A stretch of DNA of 64,000 nt from Stenotrophomonas sepilia (lineage in GTDB: Bacteria; Pseudomonadota; Gammaproteobacteria; Xanthomonadales; Xanthomonadaceae), in the NCBI RefSeq assembly GCF_003244875.1, contig NZ_LXXZ01000002.1, positions 1 to 64,000 of the forward strand, given 5' to 3'. Under the pieces are notes generated by a model, which was not told the origin of the DNA, did not search any database, and saw only the letters and a program-made list of their open reading frames with translations. Made by a program: the position numbers and the translations under genes. Of the stretch, positions 35,241-47,268 are shown one piece after another (the first letter of the stretch is position 1; each line of letters starts with the position of its first letter).

Positions 35241-37409
35241 TCAACGCAGGTAATGCATCAGCACGCCCAGCAGGGCAATCAGGCCGATGATCATCGCGAA
35301 GGCGTAGTGATAGAGGAAACCGGATTGGGTACGACGCAGCACGCCGGCTGCGACGTCCACAACACGTGCCGAGAGATTGACCACGCCGTCGACGATGTTG
35401 CTGTCGATCCAGCGCGAGACCTTGCCCAGCTTGACGCTGCCACCGGCAAAGCCATCGATCCACAGCTTGTCGAAGCCGTACTTGTTTTCCAGCACCGACA
35501 CCAGCGGAGCGAAGGCCTTGCGCGCCTTGCCCGACAGGTCCGGCTTCCACAGGTAGAACAGTACGGCCAGCAGGAAGCCCGCGACGGTCAGCATGAACGC
35601 CGGAGCCATCATGCCGTGCAGCGCGAAGGCGATCGGGCCGTGGAACTCCTCACCCAGGAAGCCGATGGTGTTCTTGGCCGGATCGTAGAAGTCGACGATG
35701 CCGGTGAAGAACGTATGCGCCTGGCCCTTGATGGCATCGTGGACATGGTGGCCGGCCCAGTCGGTGCCGTACAGCATCGGACCGATGCTGAAGAAACCGA
35801 TGGCGATCGACGGGATGGCCAGCAGGATCAGCGGCAGGGTCACCACCCACGGGGTTTCGTGCGGCTCATGCGGACCACCGTGGCCATGGCCGTGGTCATC
35901 GTGATGCGCATCGCCGTGGTGGGCGTCGGCGGCGTGGTGATCGTCATGGCCGTGACCATGATCGTCATGATGCACGTCGCGGAAACGCTCCTTGCCGTGG
36001 AAGGTCAGGAACAGCAGGCGGAAGCTGTAGAAGCTGGTGACGATCACGCCACCCAGCACTGCCCAGTAGCCGTAGGTGGCCACCCAGTTGTTGGACAGGT
36101 GCGCGTGCAGCTCGGCGGCCTCGATGATGGTGTCCTTCGAGTAGAAGCCGGAGAAGAACGGCGTACCCACCAGTGCCAGCGTACCGATCCACATGGTGAT
36201 GAAGGTGATCGGCATGTACTTGCGCAGGCCACCCATCTTGCGCATGTCCTGCTCGTGGTGCATGGCAATGATGACCGAGCCGGCACCCAGGAACAGCAGC
36301 GCCTTGAAGAAGGCGTGGGTCATCAGGTGGAACACGGCTGCCGAGTAGGCCGACACGCCCAGTGCAACCGTCATGTAGCCCAGCTGCGACAGCGTGGAGT
36401 ACGCGACGACGCGCTTGATGTCGTTCTGCACGATGCCGATCAGGCCAGTGAAGAAGGCGGTGGTGGCACCGATGAACAGCACGAAATTCAGCGCGGTCTG
36501 CGACAGCTCGAACAGCGGCGACATGCGGGTGACCATGAAGATGCCGGCGGTCACCATCGTCGCGGCGTGGATCAGTGCCGAGATCGGGGTCGGGCCTTCC
36601 ATCGAGTCGGGCAGCCACACGTGCAGCGGGACCTGGGCCGACTTGCCCATGGCACCGATGAACAGGCAGATACAGATGACGGTGGCGATCGACCAGATCA
36701 CCGGCTCGTTCAGCAGCTGCATGCCCAGGAGGGTGCCGTCCCAGATCTGCAGCTGGGCGCGCGGGTCGGCCAGCATGCCGGCCTGCGAGAACACCTGCGA
36801 GTAGTCCAGGGTGCCGAACACCCACAGCACGCCGGCGATGCCGAGCAGGAAGCCGAAGTCACCGACGCGGTTGACCAGGAACGCCTTCATGTTGGCGAAG
36901 ATCGCGGTCGGGCGCTTGAACCAGAAGCCGATCAGCAGGTACGACACCAGGCCCACCGCTTCCCAGCCAAAGAACAGCTGCAGGAAGTTGTTGCTCATCA
37001 CCAGGGTGAGCATCGAGAACGTGAACAGCGAGATGTAGCTGAAGAACCGCTGGTAGCCCGGATCGTCCTGCATGTAGCCGATCGTGTAGATGTGGACCAG
37101 CAGCGACACGAAGGTCACCACCACCATCATCATCGCGGTCAGCTTGTCGACCATGAAGCCGACGTGGGCCGAGTACTGGCCGACTTCGAAGAACGTGTAG
37201 ATGTTCTGGTTGAACGGCTGCGCGCCGCCCCACATCAACTGGTAGAACGTGTACATCGACAGGCCGCAGGCCACCGCGACGCCGAGGATGGTGATGGTCT
37301 GCGCGCCGAAGCGCTTGACCTGGCGACCGAACAGGCCGGCGATGATGCTGCCGAACAGCGGTGCGAGCACCACTGCGATCAACAGACTCTTGGAGAGAGT
37401 GATTTCCAT
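35241..37409 (-). CDS. nuoL: NADH-quinone oxidoreductase subunit L, with a His-rich insert
   Basis: A 722-residue antiporter-like subunit whose C-terminal lateral helix couples the proton channels of complex I. The N-terminal 450 residues carry FGWEAVGLVSYLLIGFW and KSAQVPLHVWLPDSMEGPTP with the conserved acidic and lysine residues. It is about 110 residues longer than E. coli NuoL (613). Most of the extra lies in a His/Asp/Gly loop at about residues 473-518 (HHDDHGHGHDDHHAADAHHG and more) that could bind metal ions. The remainder is normal. Confidence 0.97.
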   Translation of the reverse strand: MEITLSKSLLIAVVLAPLFGSIIAGLFGRQVKRFGAQTITILGVAVACGLSMYTFYQLMWGGAQPFNQNIYTFFEVGQYSAHVGFMVDKLTAMMMVVVTFVSLLVHIYTIGYMQDDPGYQRFFSYISLFTFSMLTLVMSNNFLQLFFGWEAVGLVSYLLIGFWFKRPTAIFANMKAFLVNRVGDFGFLLGIAGVLWVFGTLDYSQVFSQAGMLADPRAQLQIWDGTLLGMQLLNEPVIWSIATVICICLFIGAMGKSAQVPLHVWLPDSMEGPTPISALIHAATMVTAGIFMVTRMSPLFELSQTALNFVLFIGATTAFFTGLIGIVQNDIKRVVAYSTLSQLGYMTVALGVSAYSAAVFHLMTHAFFKALLFLGAGSVIIAMHHEQDMRKMGGLRKYMPITFITMWIGTLALVGTPFFSGFYSKDTIIEAAELHAHLSNNWVATYGYWAVLGGVIVTSFYSFRLLFLTFHGKERFRDVHHDDHGHGHDDHHAADAHHGDAHHDDHGHGHGGPHEPHETPWVVTLPLILLAIPSIAIGFFSIGPMLYGTDWAGHHVHDAIKGQAHTFFTGIVDFYDPAKNTIGFLGEEFHGPIAFALHGMMAPAFMLTVAGFLLAVLFYLWKPDLSGKARKAFAPLVSVLENKYGFDKLWIDGFAGGSVKLGKVSRWIDSNIVDGVVNLSARVVDVAAGVLRRTQSGFLYHYAFAMIIGLIALLGVLMHYLR

Positions 37410-37416
37410 CTGTGGA

Positions 37417-37722
37417 TCAGCCCTTCAACGAATCGACTTCGCCGACATTGATCGTGCGGCGGGTACGGAACAGGGTCACCAGGATCGCCAGGCCGATGGC
37501 GGCTTCCGCGGCGGCGACGGTCAGGATGAAGAACACGAACAGCTGGCCGGACGGATCGCCCAGCTGGCGCGAGAAGCCGACGAAGTTGATGTTCACCGAC
37601 AGCAGCATCAGTTCGATCGACATCAGCAGGACGATGACGTTCTTCCGGTTGAGGAAGATGCCGGCCAGGCTGATGGCGAACAGCACCGCGCCAAGCGCAA
37701 GGATGTGGCCAAGGGTAATCAC
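37417..37722 (-). CDS. nuoK: NADH-quinone oxidoreductase subunit K
   Basis: A 101-residue membrane subunit with three helices, the normal length. The conserved [18 protein letters not shown] in helix 2 carries a glutamate essential for proton transfer. Its ATG overlaps the nuoJ stop by four bases. Confidence 0.97.
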   Translation of the reverse strand: MITLGHILALGAVLFAISLAGIFLNRKNVIVLLMSIELMLLSVNINFVGFSRQLGDPSGQLFVFFILTVAAAEAAIGLAILVTLFRTRRTINVGEVDSLKG

Positions 37723-38375
37723 GGCTGGGTCTCCTCGCCGGTGGCCGGCTTGCTGTTGCTGTGCACGACCGGTGCTTCGGCACCCATCTTGACCATGCGC
37801 AGGCGCTGGCCGGCCTTGACCATGGTCTGCTCGCCCGGGTTCTGGCTCTTGACGCCGGTACGGCGGCGCAGGGTCAACATCACGGCGGCAACCACGGCCA
37901 CGGTCAGGATGACGGCGGCGAACTCGAACGGCAGCAGGTACTCGGTGAACAGCGTGCGTGCCAGCCAGGTGATGTTGGAACTGTCGGCGGCGACCGCAGC
38001 GGCGTTGTCGGCCGGGAACGGCGTGACCGAGCGTGCCTTGACGCCGATCAGGATCAGCATCTGCGCCAGCATCGCCACCGCCACAATGAGGCCGACCGGC
38101 AGGTAGCGCACCCAGCCCTCACGCAGCTTGGTGGGGTCGATGTCCAGCATCATCACCACGAACAGGAACAGCACCATCACCGCGCCAACGTAGACCAGCA
38201 CCAGCGCCACGCCGAGGAACTCGGCGCCCACCAGCAGCCACACGCAGGCAATGGAGAAGAAGGTCAGCACCAGGCAGAGCACGGCGTGAACCGGGTTGCG
38301 CACGCTGATCACCGCACCGGCCGAAACCGTTGCCGCGATGGCGAACACCCAGAAAGCGATATTTACCCAATCCAT
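37719..38375 (-). CDS. nuoJ: NADH-quinone oxidoreductase subunit J
   Basis: A 218-residue membrane subunit with five helices (about 5-160) including [26 protein letters not shown], typical of NuoJ. A 50-residue hydrophilic tail ([20 protein letters not shown]) follows. Its stop overlaps nuoK by four bases, so J and K are co-translated. Confidence 0.96.
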   Translation of the reverse strand: MDWVNIAFWVFAIAATVSAGAVISVRNPVHAVLCLVLTFFSIACVWLLVGAEFLGVALVLVYVGAVMVLFLFVVMMLDIDPTKLREGWVRYLPVGLIVAVAMLAQMLILIGVKARSVTPFPADNAAAVAADSSNITWLARTLFTEYLLPFEFAAVILTVAVVAAVMLTLRRRTGVKSQNPGEQTMVKAGQRLRMVKMGAEAPVVHSNSKPATGEETQP

Positions 38376-38384
38376 CTCTCGACC

Positions 38385-38873
38385 TCAGCGGTAAGCGGCA
38401 TCGGCGGCACGACGCTCGGCGATCTCGGACTCGAGACGGTCGCCAAGGGCCAGCAGCTGCGGCTTGGTAACGATGTTTTCCCCACGGTTCTCGAAGTGGT
38501 ACTCGAGGATGTGGGTTTCGACGATCGAGTCCACCGGGCAGCTTTCTTCGCAGAAGCCGCAGAAGATGCACTTGAACAGGTCGATGTCGTAGCGGGTGGT
38601 GCGGCGGGTGCCGTCCTCGCGCTTGGCCGAGTCGATGGTGATGGCCAGCGCCGGGCACACCGCTTCACACAGCTTGCAGGCAATGCAGCGCTCTTCGCCG
38701 TTGGGATAACGGCGCAGGGCGTGCAGGCCGCGGAAGCGCGGCGACTGCGGGAACTTCTCCATCGGGTACATCATCGTGTACTTCGGCTTGAAGCTGTACT
38801 TCAGCGTCAGCCAGAGGCCGGCCAGCAGTTCGAGCAGCAGCAGGCTCTTGAAGTAATGGGTAATCCTGTTCAT
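38385..38873 (-). CDS. nuoI: NADH-quinone oxidoreductase subunit I
   Basis: A 162-residue peripheral-arm subunit with two 4Fe-4S clusters (N6a/N6b): [12 protein letters not shown] and [12 protein letters not shown], each CxxCxxCxxxCP, at about residues 63-74 and 101-112. It passes electrons to NuoB. I start at the ATG 38873; a GTG immediately before is less likely. It begins four bases after the nuoH stop. Confidence 0.97.
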   Translation of the reverse strand: MNRITHYFKSLLLLELLAGLWLTLKYSFKPKYTMMYPMEKFPQSPRFRGLHALRRYPNGEERCIACKLCEAVCPALAITIDSAKREDGTRRTTRYDIDLFKCIFCGFCEESCPVDSIVETHILEYHFENRGENIVTKPQLLALGDRLESEIAERRAADAAYR

Positions 38874-38876
38874 CAC

Positions 38877-39971
38877 TTAGACGCCCTTTTGAATCACGCC
38901 GAAGAACACCATGACGGCGGTAACCGCGATCCACAGAATGGCCAGCGGGATGAAGACCTTCCAGCCCAGGCGCATGATCTGGTCATAGCGGAAGCGCGGG
39001 AAGCTGGCACGGAACCAGATGTAGGCACTGGCGAAGAAGAACACCTTGACGAACAACCACGGTGCACCGCCCTTCCAGATCCAGTCGACCAGCGGCGAGA
39101 CATTGCCGAAATCGACCCAGCCCTGGACCGGGCTCAGCCAGCCGCCGAGGAAGAAGATCGAGATCAGGAAGCTGATCAGGATCATGTTCGCGTATTCGGC
39201 CAGGAAGAACAGGGCGAACGCACCGCCGGAGTACTCGACCATGTGGCCGGCAACGATTTCCGATTCGCCTTCCACCACGTCGAACGGCGCGCGGTTGGTT
39301 TCAGCCACGCCCGACACCCAGTAGATGACGAACAGCGGGAACAGCGGCAGCAGGAACCAGTCGAAGAAGCCGGAACTGCCGGCCTGCGCAGCGACGATGT
39401 TGCTCAGGTTCAGGCTGCCGGCGGCGATCATCACACCGACCAGGGCGAAGCCCATGGCGATTTCGTAGCTGATCATCTGCGCCGAGGCGCGCATGGCACC
39501 CAGGAACGCGTACTTCGAGTTCGATGCCCAACCGGCCAGGATGATGCCGTAGATGCCCAGCGAGGTCATCGCCAGCAGGTACAGCAGGCCGGCGTTGGCA
39601 TTGGACAGCACGATCTGCGAATCGAAGGGCACCACCGACCAGGCCGCGAAGGCCGGGGCCAGGGTGATCAGCGGGGCCAGAAGATAGATCGCCTTGTTGG
39701 CGCTGCTCGGCTGGACCACTTCCTTGAACAGCAGCTTGAAGACGTCGGCGAAGGCCTGGAAGATGCCCATGCCCACGTACATCGGGCCGTGGCGGACGTG
39801 CATCCAGCCGATCAGCTTGCGTTCCCAGACCACGTAGAAGGCCACCGAGATGATCACCGGCACGGCGATCACCAGGATCTTCAGGATGATCCAGATCAGC
39901 GCGCCGATGTCACCGAGGCCCAGCAGCCACTGGTGCAGCGGGTCGACCGCGTTCAACAGCAATTCGTTCAT
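38877..39971 (-). CDS. nuoH: NADH-quinone oxidoreductase subunit H
   Basis: A 364-residue membrane subunit with eight or nine helices that forms part of the quinone site at the junction of the arms. [34 protein letters not shown] and [20 protein letters not shown] are the conserved quinone-side loops. Its start overlaps the nuoG end by four bases. Confidence 0.97.
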   Translation of the reverse strand: MNELLLNAVDPLHQWLLGLGDIGALIWIILKILVIAVPVIISVAFYVVWERKLIGWMHVRHGPMYVGMGIFQAFADVFKLLFKEVVQPSSANKAIYLLAPLITLAPAFAAWSVVPFDSQIVLSNANAGLLYLLAMTSLGIYGIILAGWASNSKYAFLGAMRASAQMISYEIAMGFALVGVMIAAGSLNLSNIVAAQAGSSGFFDWFLLPLFPLFVIYWVSGVAETNRAPFDVVEGESEIVAGHMVEYSGGAFALFFLAEYANMILISFLISIFFLGGWLSPVQGWVDFGNVSPLVDWIWKGGAPWLFVKVFFFASAYIWFRASFPRFRYDQIMRLGWKVFIPLAILWIAVTAVMVFFGVIQKGV

Positions 39972-42202
39972 GCAGCCACCACCGATACGCGAGCGGCACC
40001 CAGCGGCGCGGTCGCGCCGTGGCCCGATTCAATCCAGACCGAACCCGCAGCGACGCGGGCGTCGACCACCACCGGCAGGGTGGCCTTGCCGGCGTCGGTG
40101 CCGACCTTGGCCATCTGCCCTTCCTGCAGCTGCAGGCGAGCGGCATCTTCTGCGTTCAGCACGATGCGCGGGGCGTTGTTGAGCGGATGCGACTGCAGTG
40201 CCGGCGCGCGACGGACCACCGCATCGGTGCGGTAGATCGCGGCGGTCGAAGCCACTTCCAGGCCTTCACCGGCAACTGCCGGCTGCGCCGAAGCAGCGAC
40301 GGTGACCGACACCGGGGCCAGGCTGGCACGCAGGCCGGCCAGGTCGGTGAAGTCGAAACCGGCCAGGGCCATGTCGCCGCCCAGTGCGCGCAGCACGCGC
40401 CAGCCTTCGCGGGCCTCGCCCGGCAGCTTGCCGCCGGCACGGGCCGACTGCTCGCGACCATCGAGGTTGGTCAGGGTGGCATCGATTTCCGGCAGCGCAC
40501 CGATCGGCAGGATCACGTCGGCAACGTCGCGGGTCGAGGCGCAGGCGAACTGGCTGAAGGCCACCACCTGCGCACCGGCCAGCGCCTTGCGGGCGGCCGG
40601 GGCGTCGGCGAAGTCCAGGCCCGGCTCAAGGCCGTACACCACGTAGGCCTGGCGCGGCTGCGCCAGCATCGCGGCGACGTCCTTGCCAGCCGGCAGCACG
40701 CCGGCGCGGGTCAGGCCAACGGCGTTGGCGCCCTGCGGGATGCGGCACAGCTTGGCACCGGTAGCGGCAGCGAAGTCACGCGCGGCAGCGCGGATCGCGG
40801 CAGCCTGCGGGTGGTTCTCGGCGATGCCACCAACGATCAGCACGGTGTTGTTGCCGCCCTGCACTGCCGAACGCAGCTCGGCGTTGGCCAGCGCGTCGAC
40901 GAACTTCGACGGGGCAACGATCTGCTTGCCGGCGACACTGAAGGCGAAGTCGAAGTCCACCGGATTGACGACGTGGATCTTCGCGCCCTTGGTGGTCTGC
41001 GCCTTGCGCAGGCGAGCGTGCAGCAGCGGCAGTTCGTGGCGGATGTTGCTGCCCAGGACCACGATGCGGTCGGCGCCCTCGATCTCGGCCAGCGGCAGGC
41101 CGAACACTTCGGCGGTTGCGGCGTCGGAGAAATCGCGGTTGTTGATGCGGTGGTCGATGTTGCCCGAGCCCAGGCCCTTGGCCAGGCGGGCCAGCAGTGC
41201 GCCTTCCTCGTTCGAGGTCGACGGGTGCACCAGCAAGCCCAGGTTGTCGCCCTGGTTGGCCTTGAGGATTTCGGCGGCCGCGGCCAGGCCTTCGGCCCAG
41301 CTCACTTCCCTCCACTCGCCGTTGACCTTGCGCAGCGGCTTGACCGCACGGTCTTCGCTGTACAGGCCCTGGTGCGAGTAGCGGTCACGGTCGGACAGCC
41401 AGCACTCGTTCACGGCTTCGTTGTCGCGCGGCACGGTGCGCAGCACTTCGCCGCGACGCACGTGCAGGAACAGGTTCGAACCCATCGCGTCGTGATAGCC
41501 CAGCGACTCGCGCGCGGTCAGTTCCCACGGGCGGGCGCGGAACTGGAACACCTTGTTGGTCAGCGCGCCGACCGGGCAGACGTCGACGACGTTGCCGGAC
41601 AGCTCGGTGGTCAGCGGCTTGCCGTCGAAGGTACCGATCTGCAGGTTCTCACCGCGGTACATGCCACCCAGTTCGTAGGTACCGGCAACGTCGGCGGTGA
41701 AGCGGACGCAGCGGGTGCACTGGATGCAGCGGGTCATCTCGGTGGCAACCAGCGGACCCATGTCCTCGTCAGGCACCACGCGCTTGCGCTCGTTGAAGCG
41801 GCTGACCGAACGGCCATAGCCCAGCGACACGTCCTGCAGCTCGCACTCGCCGCCCTGATCACAGATCGGGCAGTCCAGCGGGTGGTTGATGAGCAGGAAC
41901 TCCATCACCGAGCGCTGGAACTTCAGCGCCTTTTCGCTGCGGGTGGCGACCTTCATGCCGTCCATCACCGGGGTGGCACAGGCCGGCGCCGGCTTCGGCG
42001 ACTTCTCCACGTCCACCAGGCACATGCGGCAGTTGGCGGCGATCGGCAGCTTCTCGTGATAGCAGAAGCGCGGAATCGGAATGCCGGCCTTGTCGGCCGC
42101 CTGGATGATCATCGAGCCCTTGGGCACGACCAGCGACTTGCCATCGATCTCGATGGTGACGTGATCGGGTGGGACGCTCGGATTTACGGGTTGCGCGCTC
42201 AT
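39968..42202 (-). CDS. nuoG: NADH-quinone oxidoreductase subunit G
   Basis: A 744-residue iron-sulfur subunit of the peripheral arm. The N-terminal 2Fe-2S domain with [20 protein letters not shown] (about 46-65) is followed by [18 protein letters not shown] (about 107-124), [10 protein letters not shown] (around 157-166) and a molybdopterin-oxidoreductase-like domain without cofactor (200-680). Length is below the E. coli protein (about 900), as in many proteobacteria with the shorter form. Start overlaps nuoF by four bases. Confidence 0.96.
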   Translation of the reverse strand: MSAQPVNPSVPPDHVTIEIDGKSLVVPKGSMIIQAADKAGIPIPRFCYHEKLPIAANCRMCLVDVEKSPKPAPACATPVMDGMKVATRSEKALKFQRSVMEFLLINHPLDCPICDQGGECELQDVSLGYGRSVSRFNERKRVVPDEDMGPLVATEMTRCIQCTRCVRFTADVAGTYELGGMYRGENLQIGTFDGKPLTTELSGNVVDVCPVGALTNKVFQFRARPWELTARESLGYHDAMGSNLFLHVRRGEVLRTVPRDNEAVNECWLSDRDRYSHQGLYSEDRAVKPLRKVNGEWREVSWAEGLAAAAEILKANQGDNLGLLVHPSTSNEEGALLARLAKGLGSGNIDHRINNRDFSDAATAEVFGLPLAEIEGADRIVVLGSNIRHELPLLHARLRKAQTTKGAKIHVVNPVDFDFAFSVAGKQIVAPSKFVDALANAELRSAVQGGNNTVLIVGGIAENHPQAAAIRAAARDFAAATGAKLCRIPQGANAVGLTRAGVLPAGKDVAAMLAQPRQAYVVYGLEPGLDFADAPAARKALAGAQVVAFSQFACASTRDVADVILPIGALPEIDATLTNLDGREQSARAGGKLPGEAREGWRVLRALGGDMALAGFDFTDLAGLRASLAPVSVTVAASAQPAVAGEGLEVASTAAIYRTDAVVRRAPALQSHPLNNAPRIVLNAEDAARLQLQEGQMAKVGTDAGKATLPVVVDARVAAGSVWIESGHGATAPLGAARVSVVAA

Positions 42203-43539
42203 GCAGCGGCTGCCTCCACCTTCTTGCCGTCAACCATCGAATGACCGTTGACGATGTAGTACTCGAACTCGTCCCAGAACTGGCGCAGGAAGCCCTGGAT
42301 GGGCCATGCAGCCGCTTCGCCGAACGCACAGATGGTGTGGCCTTCGATCTGCCCGGCCACTGCCTTCAGCTGGTGCAGGTCTTCCATCGTGGCCTTGCCG
42401 GCGACGATGCGCTCCAGCACGCGGTGCATCCAGCCGGTGCCTTCACGGCACGGGGTGCACTGGCCGCAGGATTCCTTGTGGAAGAACTGGCTGATGCGGC
42501 AGGCGAACTTGACGCAGCAGACGCTGTCGTCGAGCACGACGATCGCACCCGAGCCCAGGCCGGAGCCCAGCGCACGGATGGTGTCGTAGTCCATCGGCAG
42601 GCCCTTCAGCTCGGCCGCGGTCAGCACCGGCATCGACACGCCGCCCGGGATCGCGCCCTTGAGCTTGCGGCCCGGACGCAGGCCACCGGCCATTTCCAGC
42701 AGGTCGTCGAAGGTGGTGCCCAGCGGCACTTCGAAGTTGCCGCCGTTCTGCACGCAGCCGGACACCGAGAAGCACTTCGGGCCACCGTTGGCGGTCAGGC
42801 TCAGGCCCTTGAACCACTCCGGGCCGTTGCGGATGATCGCCGGCACTGAACCGTAGGTTTCGGTGTTGTTGATCGTCGACGGCTTGCCGTACAGGCCGAA
42901 GTTGGCCGGGAACGGCGGCTTGTAGCGCGGCTGGCCCTTCTTGCCTTCCAGCGATTCCATCAGCGCGGTTTCTTCGCCGCAGATGTACGCGCCGGCGCCC
43001 AGCGCGCCGTAGATGTCGATGTCCACGCCGCTGCCGAGGATGTTCTTGCCCAGCCAGCCGTTCGCATAGGCGTCGGCCAGGGCCTGCTCGAAGTGCTCGA
43101 ACGGCTCGTGGTGGAATTCACCGCGCAGGTAGTTGTAGCCCACGGTCGAACCGGTGGCGTAGCAGGCGATCGCCATGCCTTCCACGACCGAATGCGGGTT
43201 GTAGCGCAGGATGTCGCGATCCTTGCAGGTGCCCGGCTCGGATTCGTCCGAGTTGCAGAGGATGTACTTCTGCATGTTGCCCTTGGGCATGAACGACCAC
43301 TTCAGGCCGGTCGGGAAGCCGGCGCCACCGCGGCCGCGCAGGCCCGAGGCCTTGACCATCTCGATGACCTGCTCCGGCGTGATCTTCTCTTCGAGGATCT
43401 TGCGCAGGGCAGCGTAGCCACCGGTCTTCAGGTAGCTTTCGTACGACCACGGGGTGTCGTAATGCAGGGTGGTATAGACCACCTGGTGCGGCAGCGGCGC
43501 GGGGCCGACCGGACCCTTGGATTCGTGGTGATGTGCCAT
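42199..43539 (-). CDS. nuoF: NADH-quinone oxidoreductase subunit F
   Basis: A 446-residue subunit that binds NADH and [23 protein letters not shown] near residues 67-87 is the nucleotide-binding glycine-rich loop, and [15 protein letters not shown] near 350-362 holds a 4Fe-4S cluster (CxxCxxC). It overlaps nuoG by four bases and follows nuoE by four. Confidence 0.97.
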   Translation of the reverse strand: MAHHHESKGPVGPAPLPHQVVYTTLHYDTPWSYESYLKTGGYAALRKILEEKITPEQVIEMVKASGLRGRGGAGFPTGLKWSFMPKGNMQKYILCNSDESEPGTCKDRDILRYNPHSVVEGMAIACYATGSTVGYNYLRGEFHHEPFEHFEQALADAYANGWLGKNILGSGVDIDIYGALGAGAYICGEETALMESLEGKKGQPRYKPPFPANFGLYGKPSTINNTETYGSVPAIIRNGPEWFKGLSLTANGGPKCFSVSGCVQNGGNFEVPLGTTFDDLLEMAGGLRPGRKLKGAIPGGVSMPVLTAAELKGLPMDYDTIRALGSGLGSGAIVVLDDSVCCVKFACRISQFFHKESCGQCTPCREGTGWMHRVLERIVAGKATMEDLHQLKAVAGQIEGHTICAFGEAAAWPIQGFLRQFWDEFEYYIVNGHSMVDGKKVEAAAA

Positions 43540-43543
43540 GCCC

Positions 43544-44071
43544 TTACTCCAGCCCGTCCAGCAGCTCGTCGACCTTTTCCAGGGTCAGACGCTCATGGTA
43601 GTGACCGTTGATGACCATCATCGGCGCGCCACCGCAGCCGGCCAGGCACTCTTCCTCGCGCTTGAGGTAGACGCGGCCGTCAGGGGTCGATTCACCGTGC
43701 TTGATGCCCAGCTTCTTCTCGCAATGGCGCACGATGTCCTCGGCGCCATTGAGCCAGCAGCTGATGTTGGTGCAGATGGCCACGTTGTTGCGGCCCACCT
43801 TCTCGGTCTCGAACATCGAGTAGAAGCTGGCGACCTCGTAGGCCCACACCGGTGGCAGGTCCAGGTACTTGGCCACGCCGGCGATCAGTTCGTCGGTCAG
43901 CCAGCCCTGGTTCTGCTCCTGGGCCGCATGCAGGCCCTGCAGCACGGCAGAGCGCTTGCGGTCCGGCGGGAACTTGGACAGCCAGTGATCGATGTGAGCG
44001 CGGGTCTTGTCGCTCAGCACCACCATCGGGTCGACGTCGCGCGCCGCCTCGAAATTACCTGTCGCCTTCAT
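43544..44071 (-). CDS. nuoE: NADH-quinone oxidoreductase subunit E
   Basis: A 175-residue subunit with a thioredoxin-like fold and the 2Fe-2S cluster N1a: CTNISCW (CX4C) near residue 99 and CLAGCGG (CX3C) near 143. NuoE and NuoF form the NADH dehydrogenase unit. A 97-base gap with a GCCGGC/GCCGGC hairpin (44119-44137 region) separates it from nuoD, one of the few gaps inside the operon. Confidence 0.96.
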   Translation of the reverse strand: MKATGNFEAARDVDPMVVLSDKTRAHIDHWLSKFPPDRKRSAVLQGLHAAQEQNQGWLTDELIAGVAKYLDLPPVWAYEVASFYSMFETEKVGRNNVAICTNISCWLNGAEDIVRHCEKKLGIKHGESTPDGRVYLKREEECLAGCGGAPMMVINGHYHERLTLEKVDELLDGLE

Positions 44072-44168
44072 CGGCCGACCTCAGCGAAATGCATAACGTG
44101 AAATTCCAGAAACTGCGGCGCCGGCTTGCGCCGGCTGCCTGCAGCGGGCGTTGGCGTGGCGGACGGCA

Positions 44169-45476
44169 TTACCGGTCAACCTCGCCGAACACCAGGTCGT
44201 AGGTGCCGATCATCGCCACCACGTCAGCCAGCATGTGGCCGCGCACGACCGAATCGATCGAGGACAGGTGGGCGAAGCCCGGCGCACGCAGGTGCACGCG
44301 GAACGGCTTGTTGGCGCCATCGGAGACCAGGTAGCAGCCGAATTCGCCCTTCGGGGCTTCCACCGCCGAGTAGGTCTCGCCGGCCGGCACGCAGTAGCCT
44401 TCGCTGAACAGCTTGAAGTGGTGGATCAGCGCTTCCATGTCGTCCTTCATGTCCTCGCGCCTGGGCGGAGCGACCTTGAAGTTCTTCACCATCACCGGGC
44501 CCGGGTTGGCCTTCAGCCACGCCACGCACTGCTTGATGATGCGGTTGGATTCGCGCATTTCGGCAACGCGGACCAGATAGCGGTCGTAGCAGTCGCCTTC
44601 CTTGCCCAGCGGGATGTCGAAATCGACGGCATCGTACTTGGCGTACGGACGCTTCTTGCGCAGGTCCCAGGCAATGCCCGAACCGCGCAGCATCACGCCG
44701 GTCATGCCCCACTGGTGGGCCAGTTCGGGAGTGACCACGCCGATGCCGACGGTACGCTGCTTCCAGATGCGGTTGTCGGTCAGCAGGGTTTCGTATTCGT
44801 CGATGCGCTTGGGGAACTCGACGGTGAAGTTCTCCAGGAAGTCCAGCAGCGAACCCTCGCGCGAAGCATTGAGCTGCTTCAGCGCCTTGCCCTTGTGCCA
44901 GCGCGATTCCTTGTACTTCGGCATGTGGTCCGGCAGGTCGCGGTAGACACCGCCCGGACGGTAGTACGCCGCGTGCATGCGCGCGCCGGAAACCGCTTCG
45001 TAGCAGTCCATCAGCTCTTCGCGTTCGCGGAAGGCGTACAGCATCACCGCCATCGCGCCCAGGTCGAGCGCGTTGGAGCCCAGCCACATCAGGTGGTTGA
45101 GGATGCGGGTGATTTCATCGTACATGGTGCGGATGTACTGGGCACGCTCCGGCGCCTCGATGCCCATCAGGGTCTCGATCGCGCGTACGTAGGCGTGCTC
45201 GTTGCACATCATCGACACGTAGTCCAGTCGATCCATGTAGCCGATCGACTGGTTGAACGGCTTGGACTCGGCCAGCTTTTCGGTACCACGGTGCAGCAGA
45301 CCCACGTGCGGGTCGGCGCGCATGATGGTTTCACCGTCCATTTCCAGGATCAGGCGCAGCACACCGTGAGCGGCCGGATGCTGCGGGCCGAAGTTCATGG
45401 TGTAGTTGCGGATTTCCTGCCGGCTCTCGGCGGCGTTGCTGGCGAATGCTTCGCCGGCCTGGTGTACGTGGCTCAC
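44169..45476 (-). CDS. nuoD: NADH-quinone oxidoreductase subunit D
   Basis: A 435-residue 49-kDa subunit that forms the quinone-binding cavity with Nuo[20 protein letters not shown] carries the conserved His of the quinone site, and [16 protein letters not shown] and [19 protein letters not shown] are characteristic. It is a separate gene here, not fused to nuoC as in E. coli. Its ATG overlaps the nuoC stop by four bases. Confidence 0.97.
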   Translation of the reverse strand: MSHVHQAGEAFASNAAESRQEIRNYTMNFGPQHPAAHGVLRLILEMDGETIMRADPHVGLLHRGTEKLAESKPFNQSIGYMDRLDYVSMMCNEHAYVRAIETLMGIEAPERAQYIRTMYDEITRILNHLMWLGSNALDLGAMAVMLYAFREREELMDCYEAVSGARMHAAYYRPGGVYRDLPDHMPKYKESRWHKGKALKQLNASREGSLLDFLENFTVEFPKRIDEYETLLTDNRIWKQRTVGIGVVTPELAHQWGMTGVMLRGSGIAWDLRKKRPYAKYDAVDFDIPLGKEGDCYDRYLVRVAEMRESNRIIKQCVAWLKANPGPVMVKNFKVAPPRREDMKDDMEALIHHFKLFSEGYCVPAGETYSAVEAPKGEFGCYLVSDGANKPFRVHLRAPGFAHLSSIDSVVRGHMLADVVAMIGTYDLVFGEVDR

Positions 45477-46222
45477 TTCACTGCCTCCTGCGCGCGCTCA
45501 CCTTCTGCGGTCTGCAGACGGGCGTCGTCGCGGATCACGCGCGGCACGCCGACACGCGGCTCCACCGAGGTGACCGGTTCGTAGATCACGCGCTTCTTCT
45601 CTTCGTCGTAGCGGACTTCGACATTGCCGATCAGCGGGAAGTCCTTGCGGAACGGATGGCCGACGAAACCGTAGTCGGTCAGGATCCGGCGCAGGTCCGG
45701 GTGGCCTTCGAAGATCACGCCGTACAGGTCGAACGCCTCGCGCTCGAACCAGTTCAGGCCCGGCCAGATACTGGTCAGCGAGGACACCACCGGCAGCGCT
45801 TCGTCAGGAGCGAAGCAGCGCAGGTGCATCATCAGGTTGTGCTGGTAGGAACGCAGCTGCGCGACCACGGCGAAGCGCTGGGTCGGCATGTGCTGCGGGC
45901 GGGCACCGTCGGCACCGTTTTCCTCGGTGGGGAACTCGCCCCACGCGAAGCGGCCCTGGGCCTTGCCTTCGACGCCTCGGCTGAAGCCCTGCGAGGACAC
46001 ATCGGCGGTGTCCCATTCGTCGGAGCCATAACCGAGGTAGTCGACGCCGCACAGATCCACGGCCTGCTCGAAACCAAACTCGTCACGCAGCGCCAGGGCG
46101 GTGGCGTGCCACTCGGCGGCAGGCACTTCCAGCGTCACTTCGCCGCGGGGTTCGACCACGATGACCTTCGCACCAGCGAAACGTGCGGAGAGTCGGTCGA
46201 TGAAGGATGCTTGCTCTGCCAT
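45473..46222 (-). CDS. nuoC: NADH-quinone oxidoreductase subunit C
   Basis: A 249-residue 30-kDa subunit of the peripheral arm. It has [20 protein letters not shown] and [18 protein letters not shown], the family hallmarks, at about 160-200. It holds no cofactor and braces NuoB and NuoD. It is coupled to nuoD by a four-base overlap and preceded by a 33-base gap after nuoB. Confidence 0.97.
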   Translation of the reverse strand: MAEQASFIDRLSARFAGAKVIVVEPRGEVTLEVPAAEWHATALALRDEFGFEQAVDLCGVDYLGYGSDEWDTADVSSQGFSRGVEGKAQGRFAWGEFPTEENGADGARPQHMPTQRFAVVAQLRSYQHNLMMHLRCFAPDEALPVVSSLTSIWPGLNWFEREAFDLYGVIFEGHPDLRRILTDYGFVGHPFRKDFPLIGNVEVRYDEEKKRVIYEPVTSVEPRVGVPRVIRDDARLQTAEGERAQEAVK

Positions 46223-46255
46223 GGGGGCTTGGCGCGCTCTAGTCAGGTGAAGGGG

Positions 46256-46810
46256 TCAGCGGGCGATGGTCTGTGTACGCCAGATCTTCTTCTGCAGCTG
46301 CAGGATCCCGTACACCAGCGCCTCGGCGGTCGGCGGGCAGCCCGGGACGTAGACGTCCACCGGCACCACGCGATCACAGCCGCGCACCACAGAATAGGAG
46401 TAGTGGTAGTAGCCGCCACCGTTGGCGCAGCTACCCATCGAGATGACCCACTTCGGGTCCGGCATCTGGTCGTAGACCTTGCGCAGCGCCGGGGCCATCT
46501 TGTTGACCAGGGTACCGGCCACGATCATCACGTCGGACTGACGCGGCGACGGGCGGAACACCACGCCGTAGCGATCCAGGTCCAGGCGCGCGGCGCCGGC
46601 GTGCATCATCTCGACGGCGCAGCAGGCCAGGCCGAAGGTCATCGGCCACATCGAGCCGGTGCGCGCCCAGTTCAGCAGTGCGTCGACGCTGGTGGTGACG
46701 AAGCCCTTTTCCAGCAGCGGGTTGTCGCCTTCCGGCCGCAGGATGTCATCAACCCGGCCTTCCGGCGACGGATTGTTCATGAGGCCATCGAGAGTCTGAA
46801 TCACTCCCAT
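46256..46810 (-). CDS. nuoB: NADH-quinone oxidoreductase subunit B
   Basis: A 184-residue subunit that holds 4Fe-4S cluster N2, the direct donor to quinone. The tandem cysteines in [10 protein letters not shown] (near 60), [13 protein letters not shown] and [12 protein letters not shown] are all present. The ATG at 46810 gives [18 protein letters not shown] and overlaps the nuoA end by ten bases; the longer open frame is shadow. Confidence 0.97.
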   Translation of the reverse strand: MGVIQTLDGLMNNPSPEGRVDDILRPEGDNPLLEKGFVTTSVDALLNWARTGSMWPMTFGLACCAVEMMHAGAARLDLDRYGVVFRPSPRQSDVMIVAGTLVNKMAPALRKVYDQMPDPKWVISMGSCANGGGYYHYSYSVVRGCDRVVPVDVYVPGCPPTAEALVYGILQLQKKIWRTQTIAR

Positions 46811-47157
46811 TCCAGCGCTCCCTTCTTCCAGACGTAAATGAAACCGAGGAACAGCATGCCGACGAACAGGCCCATGGTGACCAGCGAACGGGCGCCCAGT
46901 TCCATGAAGACCTGGGTCCACGGCACGATAAAGATGATTTCCAGGTCGAAGACGATGAACTGGATCGCGATCAGGTAGTAGCGCACGTCGAACTTCATGC
47001 GCGCGTCTTCGAAGGCTTCGAAGCCGCACTCATACGGCGACAGCTTTTCCAGATCGGGGCGGCGGGGACCGAGGAATCGACCAACCAGCATCAGCGTAAC
47101 GCCGATACCGGTGGCAACGATCAGAAACAGCAGAGACGGCAAATATTCGGCCAGCAC
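46801..47157 (-). CDS. nuoA: NADH-quinone oxidoreductase subunit A
   Basis: A 118-residue membrane subunit with three helices, first gene of the nuo operon. [42 protein letters not shown] contains the loop with the redox-linked Cys and conserved Glu/Asp. GTG at 47157 is the likely start (AAGAGAGA a few bases before), giving family length. tRNA-Leu lies 111 bases upstream. Confidence 0.95.
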   Translation of the reverse strand: MLAEYLPSLLFLIVATGIGVTLMLVGRFLGPRRPDLEKLSPYECGFEAFEDARMKFDVRYYLIAIQFIVFDLEIIFIVPWTQVFMELGARSLVTMGLFVGMLFLGFIYVWKKGALEWE

Positions 47158-47268
47158 AGCGATTCTCTCTTGCCTCTGCCGCTGCGCCTGCAGGCGCTTT
47201 GGCATGGGGGAGTGGACGGGAACCTGCCTGGCGCCTTGCGCGCCAGACGAACCCGCTTTACTTACAAA

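Noticed and set aside
35253..37451. A 732-codon plus-strand frame over nuoL
   Set aside because: Antisense; its composition reflects the complement of nuoL codons.
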